DNA from: an uncultured Oscillospiraceae bacterium
GTDB taxonomy: Bacteria > Bacillota > Clostridia > Oscillospirales > Oscillospiraceae
Length of the DNA: 64,000 nucleotides
Direction of reading: 5' to 3'
Assembly: GCA_949841355.1 (NCBI GenBank)
Contig: CATKZP010000011.1
Span: 1 to 64,000, forward strand
Of the stretch, positions 8,885 through 18,356 are shown in pieces. How positions within the stretch are numbered: position 1 is the first letter of the stretch; every line of letters begins with the position of its first letter. The position numbers and the translations under genes are program-made. A model generated the notes under the pieces. It did no database searches. It worked only from the letters and a program-made list of their open reading frames with translations, and was not told the origin of the DNA.

Positions 8885-8913
8885 AGTTTACACGATTTTG
8901 GAGGAAATTACAA
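8885..8913 (-). promoter_or_regulatory. Candidate promoter of the small membrane protein pair
   Basis: Minus strand TTGTAA (8908-8913), 17-bp spacer, TAAACT (8885-8890), about 30 bp before the 36-residue gene. Confidence 0.45.
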
Positions 8914-8944
8914 TGGGTATTTTGGGACAGGGGGAGCGGGATGT

Positions 8945-8976
8945 AAAAAACAGCGCCCCGGGACTCCGGGACGCTG
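8945..8976 (-). terminator. rpsU intrinsic terminator
   Basis: On the minus strand CAGCG and CCCGG arms (8951-8976) form a stem-loop followed by six T residues (8945-8950), eleven bases after the rpsU stop. Confidence 0.85.
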
Positions 8977-8986
8977 CTTTTACGCA

Positions 8987-9172
8987 TTAATAGAACTTTT
9001 TATTGCGGTTCTTGCGGGCCGCCTCGCTCTTCTTGCGGCGCTTGACGCTGGGGCTGTCGTAGAACTCGCGCTTACGCACCTCGGCCAGCACGCCGGACTT
9101 GGCGCAGGAGCGCTTGAAGCGCTTGAGCGCGTTCTCCAGAGACTCGCCTTCGCGGACATGGACTTCGGACAT
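8987..9172 (-). CDS. rpsU: 30S ribosomal protein bS21
   Basis: A 61-residue, highly basic protein matching bS21: [20 protein letters not shown] at the N-terminus, the [17 protein letters not shown] motif, and a lysine/arginine-rich tail. It binds the 30S platform near the 16S 3' end and helps initiation. GGAGGGAGGG precedes the ATG. A consensus promoter and a ~73-nt leader with a GCATCC/GGATGC stem precede it, and a terminator follows, so it is monocistronic. Confidence 0.96.
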   Translation of the reverse strand: MSEVHVREGESLENALKRFKRSCAKSGVLAEVRKREFYDSPSVKRRKKSEAARKNRNKKFY

Positions 9173-9251
9173 CTATTTTCCCTCCCTCCGAGGCATCCGG
9201 TTATTTCCAGGATGCTTTAAGGGCCACTTTGGCTATGGCTTTAACAGCATT

Positions 9252-9280
9252 ATTATATGAGAAAATGCCCTCTTTGTCAA
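9252..9280 (-). promoter_or_regulatory. Strong sigma-A promoter of rpsU
   Basis: Consensus TTGACA (9275-9280), 17-bp spacer and TATAAT (9252-9257) on the minus strand. An inverted repeat CCGCAAAA/TTTTGCGG (9281-9305) abuts the -35 box; it might end leuS transcription or be a regulatory site. Confidence 0.85.
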
Positions 9281-9335
9281 CCGCAAAATATGGGGACTTT
9301 TGCGGGCGCTTACGGCCAGATGCTGTTGTCGCTTC

Positions 9336-11750
9336 TTATTTCACAATCAGGTTCACCAGCCGCCCGGGCACCACGATGGTCTTGACCAGGGCCATGCCGC
9401 CGGTGAACTTCTGCACCTTGGGGTCGGCCAGGGCGGCGGCGGCGACGGCGCCGTTGTCCGCGCCGGCGGGGACCATAATGTTGGCGCGCACCTTGCCGTT
9501 CACCTGGACGGCCATCTGGATGGTGTCCGCCACCGTCTTGCTCTCGTCGTAGGCGGGCCAGGGCTGGCGGCACACGAAGTCCTCGCCGCCCAGCATCTCC
9601 CACAGCTCCTCGGCCACGTGGGGGGCGAAGGGGGAGAGCAGTGTGACCAGCGTGCGCACATCTCCCTTGGAGCAGCCGTTCTTCTGGAACTCGCCCACCA
9701 GGGTCATCATGGCGGCGATGGCGGTGTTGAACTTCATGGCCTCGATGTCGTCCGCCACCTTCTTGATGGTCTTGTGGATGGCGGCCTCGTTGGCGCGGGT
9801 GTAGTCCGGGCTGTCCGAGCAGCTCTCGGCCAGGTTCCACACCTTGTCCAAAAAGCGCTTGCAGCCCTTGACCGCCTGGTCGGACCACACCGCGGCCTGC
9901 TCGAAGTCGCCAATGAACATGACGTACAGCCGCAGGGTGTCCGCGCCGTAGGCCTTCACGATATCGTCCGGATTGACCACGTTCCCCCGGGACTTGGACA
10001 TCTTCTCCCCGCCCTCGCCCAGGATCATGCCGTGGCTGGTGCGCTTCTGATAGGGCTCCTTGGTGGGCACCACCCCCAGGTCGTACAGGAACTTGTGCCA
10101 GAAGCGGGAGTAGAGCAGGTGGAGGGTGGTGTGCTCCATGCCGCCGTTATACCAGTCCACCGGGGACCAGTAGTCCAGCGCCTGCTTGGAGGCCAGGGCG
10201 GTATCGCAGCGGGGGTCCATATACCGCAGGAAGTACCAGGAGGAGCCAGCCCACTGGGGCATGGTGTCCGTCTCCCGGCGGGCGGGGCCGCCGCAGCAGG
10301 GACAGGTGGTCTTGACCCACTCGGTCATCTTGGACAGGGGGGACTCGCCGTCATCGGTGGGCTCATAGGACTCCACGTCGGGCAGCAGCAGGGGCAGCTG
10401 GTCCTCGGGCAGGGGGACCCAGCCGCACGCCTCGCAGTGCACCATGGGGATGGGCTCGCCCCAGTAGCGCTGGCGGGAGAACACCCAATCCCGCAGCTTG
10501 TAATTGACCTTGGCCGCGCCGATGCCCTTTTCCTCCAGCCACTTGGTGACGGCGGGGATGGCGTCCTTGACGGTGAGGCCGTTGAGGAAGTCGGAATTGA
10601 CCAGGATGCCCGTCTCGTCCTTGGCGGTGAAGGCGGCCTTCTGCACGTCCTCGCCGCCGGACACCACCTCGATAATCTCGCAGCCGAACTTTTTGGCGAA
10701 CTCCCAGTCCCGGTCGTCGTGGGCGGGGACGGCCATGATGGCCCCGGTGCCGTAGGTGGACAGCACGTAGTCGGAGATGAAAATGGGGATCTCCTTCCCG
10801 TTCACCGGGTTGACGCCCCCCACGCCGTCCAGCTTCACGCCGGTCTTTTCCTTGTTGAGCTCGGTGCGCTCCAAATCGGACTTGGACGCGGCGGTTTTCT
10901 GGTAGGCCCGCACTTCCTCGGCGTTGGCCAGCCGGCCGGCCTCCAGCCAGTTCTTCACCAGCTCGTGCTCCGGGGAGAGCACCATGTAGGTGGCGCCGAA
11001 CAGGGTGTCAGGCCGGGTGGTGAACACCACGATATCGTCCCCGGCGGTGGATTGGAAGGTGACCTCCGCGCCGGTGGAGCGGCCGATCCAGTTGCGCTGC
11101 TGAATCTTCACCCGCTCGATGAAGTCCACGTCGTCCAGATCGTCGATGAGCCGCTGGGCGTACTGGGTGATCTTCAGCATCCACTGGCTCTTCTCCTTGC
11201 GGATGACGGCGGAGCCGCAGCGCTCGCACACGCCCTCCACCACCTCCTCGTTGGCCAGCACGCACTTGCAGGAGGTGCACCAGTTCACCGGCATGGTGGC
11301 CTTATAGGCCAGCCCCTTCTTGAACAGCTGGAGGAAGATCCACTGGGTCCACTTGTAGTAATTGGGATCGGTGGTGTCCACCACCCGGTCCCAGTCGAAG
11401 CCGTAACCCAGCATTTTCAGCTGCCGGGTGAAGTTTTCGATGTTCTGCTTGGTGACGGCGGCGGGGTGGACGTGGTTTTTGATGGCGTAGTTCTCGGTGG
11501 GCAGGCCGAAGGCGTCGAACCCGATGGGGTAGAGCACGTTATACCCGTCCATCCGCTTTTTCCGGGTGACGATGTCCATGGCGGTGAAGGGGCGGGGATG
11601 GCCTACGTGGAGCCCCTGCCCGGAGGGGTAGGGGAACTCGATGAGGCCGTAGAACTTGGGCTGATCGCTGTGGTCGTCGGCGGCGTAGGCCCGGGCCTCG
11701 TCCCAGCGCTTCTGCCACTTGGGCTCGATGGCGGCGAAATCGTATTTCAA
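9336..11750 (-). CDS. leuS: Leucyl-tRNA synthetase
   Basis: Class I synthetase charging tRNA-Leu, about 804 residues. HIGH-type motif [12 protein letters not shown] near residue 40. CP1 editing domain in the middle, with a zinc-like CxxC pair (CTSCKC, CERCGS). KMSKS motif [11 protein letters not shown] near residue 575, followed by the anticodon-binding domain. Start assigned to TTG 11748-11750 ([12 protein letters not shown]) because AAGGGAG lies about eight bases upstream. A longer TTG start at 11783 would begin only a few bases after the predicted transcription start. No T-box leader fits between promoter and gene. Confidence 0.95.
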   Translation of the reverse strand: MKYDFAAIEPKWQKRWDEARAYAADDHSDQPKFYGLIEFPYPSGQGLHVGHPRPFTAMDIVTRKKRMDGYNVLYPIGFDAFGLPTENYAIKNHVHPAAVTKQNIENFTRQLKMLGYGFDWDRVVDTTDPNYYKWTQWIFLQLFKKGLAYKATMPVNWCTSCKCVLANEEVVEGVCERCGSAVIRKEKSQWMLKITQYAQRLIDDLDDVDFIERVKIQQRNWIGRSTGAEVTFQSTAGDDIVVFTTRPDTLFGATYMVLSPEHELVKNWLEAGRLANAEEVRAYQKTAASKSDLERTELNKEKTGVKLDGVGGVNPVNGKEIPIFISDYVLSTYGTGAIMAVPAHDDRDWEFAKKFGCEIIEVVSGGEDVQKAAFTAKDETGILVNSDFLNGLTVKDAIPAVTKWLEEKGIGAAKVNYKLRDWVFSRQRYWGEPIPMVHCEACGWVPLPEDQLPLLLPDVESYEPTDDGESPLSKMTEWVKTTCPCCGGPARRETDTMPQWAGSSWYFLRYMDPRCDTALASKQALDYWSPVDWYNGGMEHTTLHLLYSRFWHKFLYDLGVVPTKEPYQKRTSHGMILGEGGEKMSKSRGNVVNPDDIVKAYGADTLRLYVMFIGDFEQAAVWSDQAVKGCKRFLDKVWNLAESCSDSPDYTRANEAAIHKTIKKVADDIEAMKFNTAIAAMMTLVGEFQKNGCSKGDVRTLVTLLSPFAPHVAEELWEMLGGEDFVCRQPWPAYDESKTVADTIQMAVQVNGKVRANIMVPAGADNGAVAAAALADPKVQKFTGGMALVKTIVVPGRLVNLIVK

Positions 11751-11791
11751 TGTGAACACTCCCTTGGGTGAGGATTTTTTCAAGTCTAAAC

Positions 11792-11820
11792 ATTATATAG
11801 GAAAACCGCTGGGATTGCAA
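11792..11820 (-). promoter_or_regulatory. Sigma-A promoter of leuS
   Basis: Minus strand TTGCAA (11815-11820), 17-bp spacer, TATAAT (11792-11797). The predicted start near 11785 leaves a leader of only ~35 nt, which fixes the TTG start at 11750 and excludes a T-box. Confidence 0.82.
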
Positions 11821-11832
11821 GGCCCTGACGGG

Positions 11833-11866
11833 AAAAAAGGGGCCGTCCGGTCATCCGGACAGCCCC
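11833..11866 (-). terminator. Intrinsic terminator of the hydrogenase gene
   Basis: Arms 11839-11850 and 11855-11866 (GGGG..GTCCGG with one bulged pair) around TCAT; on the minus strand the stem is followed by six T residues. Confidence 0.85.
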
Positions 11867-11896
11867 TCCTTATGCGTTTACACAGTTTGCACGCGT

Positions 11897-13390
11897 TTAT
11901 TCCACGGCCAGGCGGTTCTTTTCCACCGCGCCGCCGGGCTTTTTCTCGCTGCTGTCGGCCTCGCCCTGGCCGCCGGCCTGGTCCACCGCGCCATTGATGG
12001 TGCGCTCGCCGGCCTGCTTGGCGTGCTTGGCCACTTCGGCCTTGTTCTTGGGGCTGCGCATAATGACCGCCGGGCCCTGGACGCAGCCGCCCTGGCAGGC
12101 CATGCCCTCGATGAAGTTCTCGGGCAGCAGCCCCTTGGACATCTTCAGCAGGGCGATCTTGCACTCCTCGATGCCGGAGCAGGGCAGGGTGCGGGCTTCC
12201 ACAGAGCTGCCCATCTCCTTCAGAGCCTGGCCCACCGCCGCCGCCACGCCGCCGCTGGCGGCGAAGCTGCGGCCGAAGCCGCTGGCGTGGTCCAGGGACG
12301 CCTCGGGCATCTTGGCCACGTCGATGTCCTTGGCGGCCAGCATGGAGTACAGCTCCTCGAAGGTGATGACCAGATCCACGGAGGAGCGGGTGCGGCCCAG
12401 ATGGAACTCCCGCTTCTTGGCCACGCACGGACCGATGAACACCACCCGTGCCAGGGGGTCCCGGTCCTTGATGTACCGGCCCAGCATCACCATGGGGGAG
12501 GGAGTGGTGGACACCTTGGACACCATGTCGGGCATGTGCCGCTCCACATAGGCCACAAAGGCGGGGCAGCAGGAGGAGGTCATAGGCTCGCCCCCGCGCT
12601 CGTCGAACTCGGCGGCCTCCGCCTTGGCGGTGAGGTCGGCGCCAAGGGCCACCTCGCCCACGTCGTAGAAGCCCATCTCCTTCAGGGCGGACACCATCTG
12701 GCCGGGGGTGCAGTTGAACTGGCCCACAAAGGCGGGGGCCAGAATGGCGTAGACGTGCAGGCCCCACTTGTCCGCGCCCATGAGCATCTGGATCACGTCC
12801 ACAATGTAGGACTTGTCCATGATGGCGCCGAAGGGGCACTGAACCACGCACTCGCCGCAGGAGATGCACTTGCTGGCGTCGATGCTGGCCTTGCGGTCCT
12901 CGCCCATGGAGATGGCCTTGACGGGACAGCCCCGCTCGCAGGGGCGCATGTTCTTGGTGATGGCGCCGTAGGGGCAGGCGGCCACGCACTTGCCGCACAG
13001 CACGCACTTGGAGTGGTCGATGACGGAGCGGTGGTTCTCAATGCGGATGGCCCCCTTGGGGCAGGCCTCCATGCAGCGGTGGGCGATGCAGCCCCGGCAG
13101 CTGGGGCCCACGCTGATTTCGGTGACGGGGCACTCGTCGCAGGCGATGGGCAGCACCTCCACCAGGTTGGGGTTGGCCCGGTCGCCCCCGGTGGCCATCT
13201 TCACCCGGCTGCCCACAATGGCCCGCTCCTTGTAGATGCAGCAGCGCATCTGGGCCTCGGGGCCGGGGATGATCTGCTCGGGTATGTCCAAAATCTCGTT
13301 GGTCTGGAGCTTGTCGTTCCAGGCCAGGCGGGCCACGGCGGTAAGTACCTTGTCCTTCAGCTCCTGGACAGAAGTTTCGTAATGACGCAT
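11897..13390 (-). CDS. Monomeric [FeFe]-hydrogenase with ferredoxin-like domains
   Basis: A 497-residue iron-only hydrogenase that exchanges electrons between ferredoxin and protons/H2. Residues about 85-185 hold several 4Fe-4S cysteine sets (CDECP, CRGCIAHRCMEACP, CVLCGKCVAACP, CISCGECVVQCP). The H-cluster domain shows TSSCCPAF (L1), GPCVAKKREF (L2) and EGMACQGGCVQGP (L3). L1 ending in PAF and L2 beginning GPC rather than MPC point to the group B type rather than the well-studied group A enzymes; that is my reading of motifs, not a phylogeny. A long low-complexity C-terminal tail (~45 residues) follows L3. AAGGAGG precedes ATG. Single gene with its own terminator. Confidence 0.9.
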   Translation of the reverse strand: MRHYETSVQELKDKVLTAVARLAWNDKLQTNEILDIPEQIIPGPEAQMRCCIYKERAIVGSRVKMATGGDRANPNLVEVLPIACDECPVTEISVGPSCRGCIAHRCMEACPKGAIRIENHRSVIDHSKCVLCGKCVAACPYGAITKNMRPCERGCPVKAISMGEDRKASIDASKCISCGECVVQCPFGAIMDKSYIVDVIQMLMGADKWGLHVYAILAPAFVGQFNCTPGQMVSALKEMGFYDVGEVALGADLTAKAEAAEFDERGGEPMTSSCCPAFVAYVERHMPDMVSKVSTTPSPMVMLGRYIKDRDPLARVVFIGPCVAKKREFHLGRTRSSVDLVITFEELYSMLAAKDIDVAKMPEASLDHASGFGRSFAASGGVAAAVGQALKEMGSSVEARTLPCSGIEECKIALLKMSKGLLPENFIEGMACQGGCVQGPAVIMRSPKNKAEVAKHAKQAGERTINGAVDQAGGQGEADSSEKKPGGAVEKNRLAVE

Positions 13391-13604
13391 GGCAGCTCCT
13401 CCTTCTCGGCAATCAAAATTATGTTAAAAAAATGTCGATAACGTCATCTGCAATTATATCCCGTCCGGCCCCTCCCCGTCAAGAAGCAAGCGTCAGATTT
13501 CCCACGAAAATTCTGCCTGGCCTGGCAGGGACAGGGACGGTCATTTTGACGGACGCGCCCGGGGAGAGCGCCGGGGAGAACTGTGGATTTTTCCCTAATT
13601 TCCC
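13391..13604. other. Intergenic stretch, divergent control region
   Basis: AT-rich patch 13400-13460 likely holds the hydrogenase promoter on the minus strand, but no hexamer pair stands out. I looked for a Rex operator (TTGTTAA-N4-TTAACAA) around 13421-13442 and did not find a convincing one. The rest shows no gene. Confidence 0.3.
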
Positions 13605-13633
13605 TTGACAATCCCGCCCCGGTTGTGTTATGT
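13605..13633 (+). promoter_or_regulatory. Sigma-A promoter of the 13697 membrane-protein gene
   Basis: TTGACA (13605-13610), 17-bp spacer, TTATGT (13628-13633). Confidence 0.65.
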
Positions 13634-13696
13634 TTTTGGTAATGAGAATGGGCCGCCATAGGATTTGAGCGGCCGAGAGGAAGGGGCGCGGCGGCG

Positions 13697-14479
13697 GTGG
13701 GTCTGTTCCCAAGGTTCGACGAGGAAGAGCCGGAGCGCGCCCCCGACGCCCCGAGAAAGACGGGCCTGCCCCGGCTGTGGCAGCTGGTCCGGCGGGACTT
13801 GTGGGATAATTTCCGGGCGGGCTTTCTGGCCCTGGCCGGGTGCGTCCCCTTTGCGGTGGGGATGATATTTGCCGTGGCAGGCCGGGCGATGCTGCTGGCC
13901 CCCGCGGTAGGCTTGATCGGCGGGGCCATCGCCGGGCCGCAGCTGTGCGCCCTGGCGGACACGCTGCTGCGGGGCCTGCGGGACGACGTGGGCCTGGTGT
14001 GGTGGCGGGCCTACCGCAAAGCGTGGCGGCGCAGCGCCAAGGCGGCGCTGCTGCCCGGAGCGCTGGGGGGAGCCCTGCTGGGGACCCAGCTGTTTTTCCT
14101 GCTCCTCGCCGGGGAGCTTCAGGCGGATCTGGCGGCCAGCGTGGGGCTGGTGCTGGGCTTGTTGCTGCTGCTGGGCATGTCGCTGTACCTGTGGCCCCAG
14201 CTGGCGCTGATGGAGCTGTCCCTGGGCCAGCTCATCAAAAACTCCGCCCTGCTCTTCATCGGCCAGCTGCCCCGGACGGCGGGGGCCTTGGCCATTTTCG
14301 CGGCGTATATCCTGGTGTCCCTGCGGTATTTTTCCTTTGCGCTGAGCCTGCTGCCCATCACCAATTTCTGGGCGCCCGCCCTGCCCGCGCTGATGCTGGT
14401 TTATCCAGGGCTGGAGCAGGCCTTTGGCATTGAGGAAAAATTCCGGCAGGCCCGGCAGCTCCCCCAGGAGGGAGAATGA
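13697..14479 (+). CDS. Multi-pass membrane protein, unknown function (YesL/DUF624-like layout)
   Basis: A 260-residue protein. Residues 1-35 form a charged cytoplasmic head (GLFPRFDEEEPERAP). Hydrophobic helices lie at about 45-70, 75-90, 120-140, 145-170, 190-215 and 220-240. The 'GLF..' head followed by a first helix with F.AG..A..... and a final V.P.....F recalls the YesL/DUF624 family often found near sugar ABC transporters, and the next gene is a sugar ABC ATPase. The family assignment is weak. Start is GTG 13697 with AGAGGAAGGGG about ten bases upstream. Confidence 0.6.
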   Translation: MGLFPRFDEEEPERAPDAPRKTGLPRLWQLVRRDLWDNFRAGFLALAGCVPFAVGMIFAVAGRAMLLAPAVGLIGGAIAGPQLCALADTLLRGLRDDVGLVWWRAYRKAWRRSAKAALLPGALGGALLGTQLFFLLLAGELQADLAASVGLVLGLLLLLGMSLYLWPQLALMELSLGQLIKNSALLFIGQLPRTAGALAIFAAYILVSLRYFSFALSLLPITNFWAPALPALMLVYPGLEQAFGIEEKFRQARQLPQEGE

Positions 14480-14561
14480 CCGGCCCGGCGGGGCATATTT
14501 GATTCCGGTGGCACTGGCGGCCTGGCCGCCTCTCCATACCAGCGCCATAAGGGCGCGCAAT

Positions 14562-14736
14562 TTGACGGGCCGCGGACTACTCCATTACAATAGTGCGCGG
14601 TACTGAAAAAAGGAGGAAAAAATACCGCTTCGACTTGCGGTGCGGCAGTGTGGAGACCTGTCGCAAGGCCCCTGGGACGCATGCGCCCGCGGGCGAGGTG
14701 GAGATGGCGGAGGCCGCTCCATCAAAGTCGGGTACT
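14562..14736 (+). promoter_or_regulatory. ugpC promoter and ~140-nt leader with an unpaired ribosome site
   Basis: TTGACG (14562-14567), 18-bp spacer, TACAAT (14586-14591); transcription should begin near 14598. AAAAAGGAGG at 14606-14616 is a near-perfect ribosome site, but only an out-of-frame ATA follows at the right distance. The family start of the protein is 120 bases further on at 14737 and has no good site of its own. Confidence 0.55.
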
Positions 14737-15927
<1,191 letters not shown>

Positions 15928-15946
15928 TTTTTCTCAAGCATCAGTC

Positions 15947-15988
15947 AAGCCCGGGGGCCTGTATGGGGGCCTCCGGGCTTCTTTTTTG
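15947..15988 (+). terminator. ugpC intrinsic terminator
   Basis: AAGCCCGG.. arms at 15947-15959 and 15968-15980 with one mismatch, followed by CTTTTTT. Confidence 0.88.
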
Positions 15989-16031
15989 CGAAAAATGTCC
16001 GTATTGTGAATATGTGGAGCCGGAAAAGCCA

Positions 16032-16060
16032 TGGCCTGCCAGGCCCAGACGGGCTATAAT
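16032..16060 (+). promoter_or_regulatory. Candidate promoter of the MATE gene
   Basis: A perfect TATAAT at 16055-16060 with only a poor -35 (TGGCCT) 17 bp upstream. It lies downstream of the ugpC terminator and sets the earliest possible start of the MATE gene. Confidence 0.5.
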
Positions 16061-16115
16061 GGGAAAAACGGCGCGGCGGGGGAGACCGCCGCAGAGAAAG
16101 GATGGATGGCAGTCC

Positions 16116-17531
16116 ATGGCGGGCTTTTCCAAAAACGACGAGCGGTTCCGCACCTATGCCCTGAGCGCGCCGCCGCTGCGGGCGCTGGTGACGGTGTGCG
16201 CGCCGCTGGCGCTGTATCAGGCGCTGAACACCATCTTCAAAATACTGGACGCGCTGATGGCCGCCCATATCAGCTCCAACGCGGTGTCCGCCGTGTCCTG
16301 CCTGAGTCAGATCACCCTGATGATCACCGCGCTGGGCAGCGGCCTGGCGGTGGGCGGCAGCATCAAAATCTCCGAGGCCTACGGCCAGGGGGACGGCGAG
16401 CTGATGAGCCGGCGGGTGGCCACGGTATACGCCATGGCGGGGGTGGTGAGCGCCCTGGTGGCCGTCACCCTCATCCCCTTTGCCGAGCCATTTCTGCGCC
16501 TGCTTCAGACGCCGGAGGAGCTCATTGAGACCGGCTCGAGCTATTTCCGCATCGAGGTGTTCACCCTGGTGGTGAATTTCTTCAACACCGTATACATCGC
16601 CATCGAGCGCAGCCGGGGCCACGCCAAAAAGATCCTGGTGCTCAACGTGGTCATCATTGTGGTGAAGCTGGGGCTGTCCGCCCTGTTTGTGTACGTGCTG
16701 CAGGGGGATCTGGTGCTCATCGCCGTGGCCAGCCTGGCGGGGCAGCTGCTGCTGTGCGCCTACGCGGTGTTCTCCATGGTCCGGGACGAGGGGGTGTTCC
16801 GCTTCTCGGTGAAGAACATCTCTTGGCGGCGGGACACTACCCTGCCCATCCTGGACCTGTCGTATCCGGTGGCGGCGGAGAAGATGTTTTTTGCCGGCGG
16901 CAAGGTGGTCGTCAACTCCATGTCCGGCCTGTACGGCAGCCTGACGGTGGGGGCGCTGGGCATCTCCAACAACATCGGCGGGCTGACCACCTCCTGGCAC
17001 TCGGGGCTCCAGGACGGGGCTGCCCCCCTTATCAGCCAGAACCGGGGGGCGGGGAAATACCGCCGGACCCTCCAGCTCTATTTCTGGCTGGTGGCGGTGG
17101 ATGTGGCCATTGGGGCGCTGGGCATCGCGCTGGTGTCCTGGGGCCTGCCCTGGCTGGCGGACGTGTTCGCCCAGTCCAAAAACAGCTTCGACCAGGGCTT
17201 CCGGGAGCAGATCATCGCCATCCACCGCTGGGAGATGCTGGGCTATGTCACCCTGGGCGTCAATTCCGCCACCCTCAGCCTGCTGCTGGGGTACGGCAAA
17301 ACCAAGTGGACCATGTTTCTCAACATCACCCGGGTGTTCGTCTACCGTGTGCCAGTGCTGTGGTTTTTGCAGCGCTTCACCGCCATGGGCCCCGAGGCGG
17401 TGGGCGTCACCATGATGGTGAGCAATGTGTGCACGGGGCTGACCGCAGTGGCGGTGGCCATCCCCCTCATCCGGGACATCCGCAGGCTGTGCCTGGAGGA
17501 AGAGGCGGCGGAGAGGGCCGGAGCGGAATAG
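16116..17531 (+). CDS. MATE-family multidrug/Na+ antiporter
   Basis: A 471-residue, twelve-helix exporter of the MATE (MatE) family, which expels cationic drugs or metabolites using a Na+ or H+ gradient. Two homologous halves: the first begins PPLRALVTVCAPLALYQALNTIFKILDALMAAHI, the second near VAAEKMFFAGGKVVVNSM. The cytoplasmic loop ERSRGHAKKILVLNV is typical. Start assigned to ATG 16116 (AGFSKNDERFRTYALS); the open frame extends upstream through the ugpC terminator and promoter and cannot all be coding. Ends four bases before a strong terminator region. Substrate unknown. Confidence 0.88.
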   Translation: MAGFSKNDERFRTYALSAPPLRALVTVCAPLALYQALNTIFKILDALMAAHISSNAVSAVSCLSQITLMITALGSGLAVGGSIKISEAYGQGDGELMSRRVATVYAMAGVVSALVAVTLIPFAEPFLRLLQTPEELIETGSSYFRIEVFTLVVNFFNTVYIAIERSRGHAKKILVLNVVIIVVKLGLSALFVYVLQGDLVLIAVASLAGQLLLCAYAVFSMVRDEGVFRFSVKNISWRRDTTLPILDLSYPVAAEKMFFAGGKVVVNSMSGLYGSLTVGALGISNNIGGLTTSWHSGLQDGAAPLISQNRGAGKYRRTLQLYFWLVAVDVAIGALGIALVSWGLPWLADVFAQSKNSFDQGFREQIIAIHRWEMLGYVTLGVNSATLSLLLGYGKTKWTMFLNITRVFVYRVPVLWFLQRFTAMGPEAVGVTMMVSNVCTGLTAVAVAIPLIRDIRRLCLEEEAAERAGAE

Positions 17532-17538
17532 ACCAAGA

Positions 17539-17569
17539 GAGGCGCGCTGTGACGGCGCGCCTCTTTTTT
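17539..17569 (+). terminator. Intrinsic terminator after the MATE gene
   Basis: Nine-bp perfect stem GAGGCGCGC/GCGCGCCTC with a 7-nt loop, followed by six T residues. Confidence 0.9.
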
Positions 17570-17604
17570 GCGCCGGGCCCCATCCCGCAGAGGCGGGCGC
17601 GGGG

Positions 17605-18165
17605 TCACATGGGCCGCAGATTTTGATTGAGCCGGTCCACCAGCCAGGCGATGCGCCGGGTCCGGCCCGCGTCCGTTTTCGCGTCAAAATAGGCCCGGGT
17701 GTAGGTCTTTTTCACCGACAAGGGCATGGCCTGAAAGTTTGTAAAGGCGGGCTCATGCCCCTCCAGCAGCGCGCAGAGCACAGCGGTCTGCTCCGGCGTG
17801 ACCGCCATGGGGTCCGGGGCGGACCACTGGCCGTTTTCCTGGGCGCGCCGGATTTTCTCCCGCCCGAAATCGGTCATGAGGCCCCGCTGCTCGAGGCTCT
17901 GGGCCAGGGCCCTGTTTTTGGCCGACCACCTGCTGTTTTCCCTGCGCATGGCAAAATATTTCTGATAGCTTTGGCCGTCGATGCGCTTCATCCGCCCGTC
18001 GATCCAGCCGAAGCAGAGGGCTTCCTCCAGCGCCTCTCCGGCGGCGAGGGTGCGGGGCCCGCCGGCCCTGCCGAACAAGAGCCAGACGCCGGGGCTGGAC
18101 AGGCAGTGGACGGAGAGCCACGCGCGAAATTCTTCCCTGTCTGCAAATTGCAGCGGCTCGTCCAT
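17605..18165 (-). CDS. YdeI/OmpD-associated family protein
   Basis: A 186-residue cytoplasmic protein. The hallmark block EEALCFGWIDGRMKRIDGQSY lies at about residues 47-67, followed by FAMRRENSRWSAKNRALAQSLEQRGLM; the C-terminal part (LEGHEPAFTNFQAMPLSVKKTYTRAYFDAKTDAGRTRRI) matches the conserved end of the family. Known homologues have been linked to antimicrobial-peptide or bacteriocin tolerance, but no reaction is established. AAGGGGG lies about nine bases before ATG. Transcribed convergently with the MATE gene. Confidence 0.82.
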   Translation of the reverse strand: MDEPLQFADREEFRAWLSVHCLSSPGVWLLFGRAGGPRTLAAGEALEEALCFGWIDGRMKRIDGQSYQKYFAMRRENSRWSAKNRALAQSLEQRGLMTDFGREKIRRAQENGQWSAPDPMAVTPEQTAVLCALLEGHEPAFTNFQAMPLSVKKTYTRAYFDAKTDAGRTRRIAWLVDRLNQNLRPM

Positions 18166-18279
18166 GATAAGCGCCCCCTTTCGCTGATCCGGCCCTGCCG
18201 GCGGCCGGACAGCTTGAGTTTATCACAGCCGCCCGGCCCGCGTCAATCGCCTTTGGACGGGGAGGGCGCGTTTTCCCTG

Positions 18280-18308
18280 TTGAAATACTATTCGAAATTT
18301 GATATAAT
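18280..18308 (+). promoter_or_regulatory. Sigma-A promoter of recJ
   Basis: TTGAAA (18280-18285), 17-bp spacer, TATAAT (18303-18308), in an AT-rich patch about 50 bp before recJ. Confidence 0.82.
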
Positions 18309-18356
18309 AAATTGTTAATCTCGCGCCGCCCGGCGTTTTGGAAAGGAGGGGCGGGC

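Noticed and set aside
11751-11830. Possible T-box riboswitch before leuS
   Set aside because: The promoter at 11792-11820 leaves only ~35 nt of leader, too short for a T-box, and no T-box core is visible.
13391-13450. Possible Rex operator before the hydrogenase
   Set aside because: ATGTTAAAAAAATGTCGATAACG is AT-rich but lacks the inverted TTAACA half-site.
15963-16115. Longer N-terminus for the MATE transporter
   Set aside because: The extension overlaps the ugpC terminator and a TATAAT box, and precedes the predicted transcription start.
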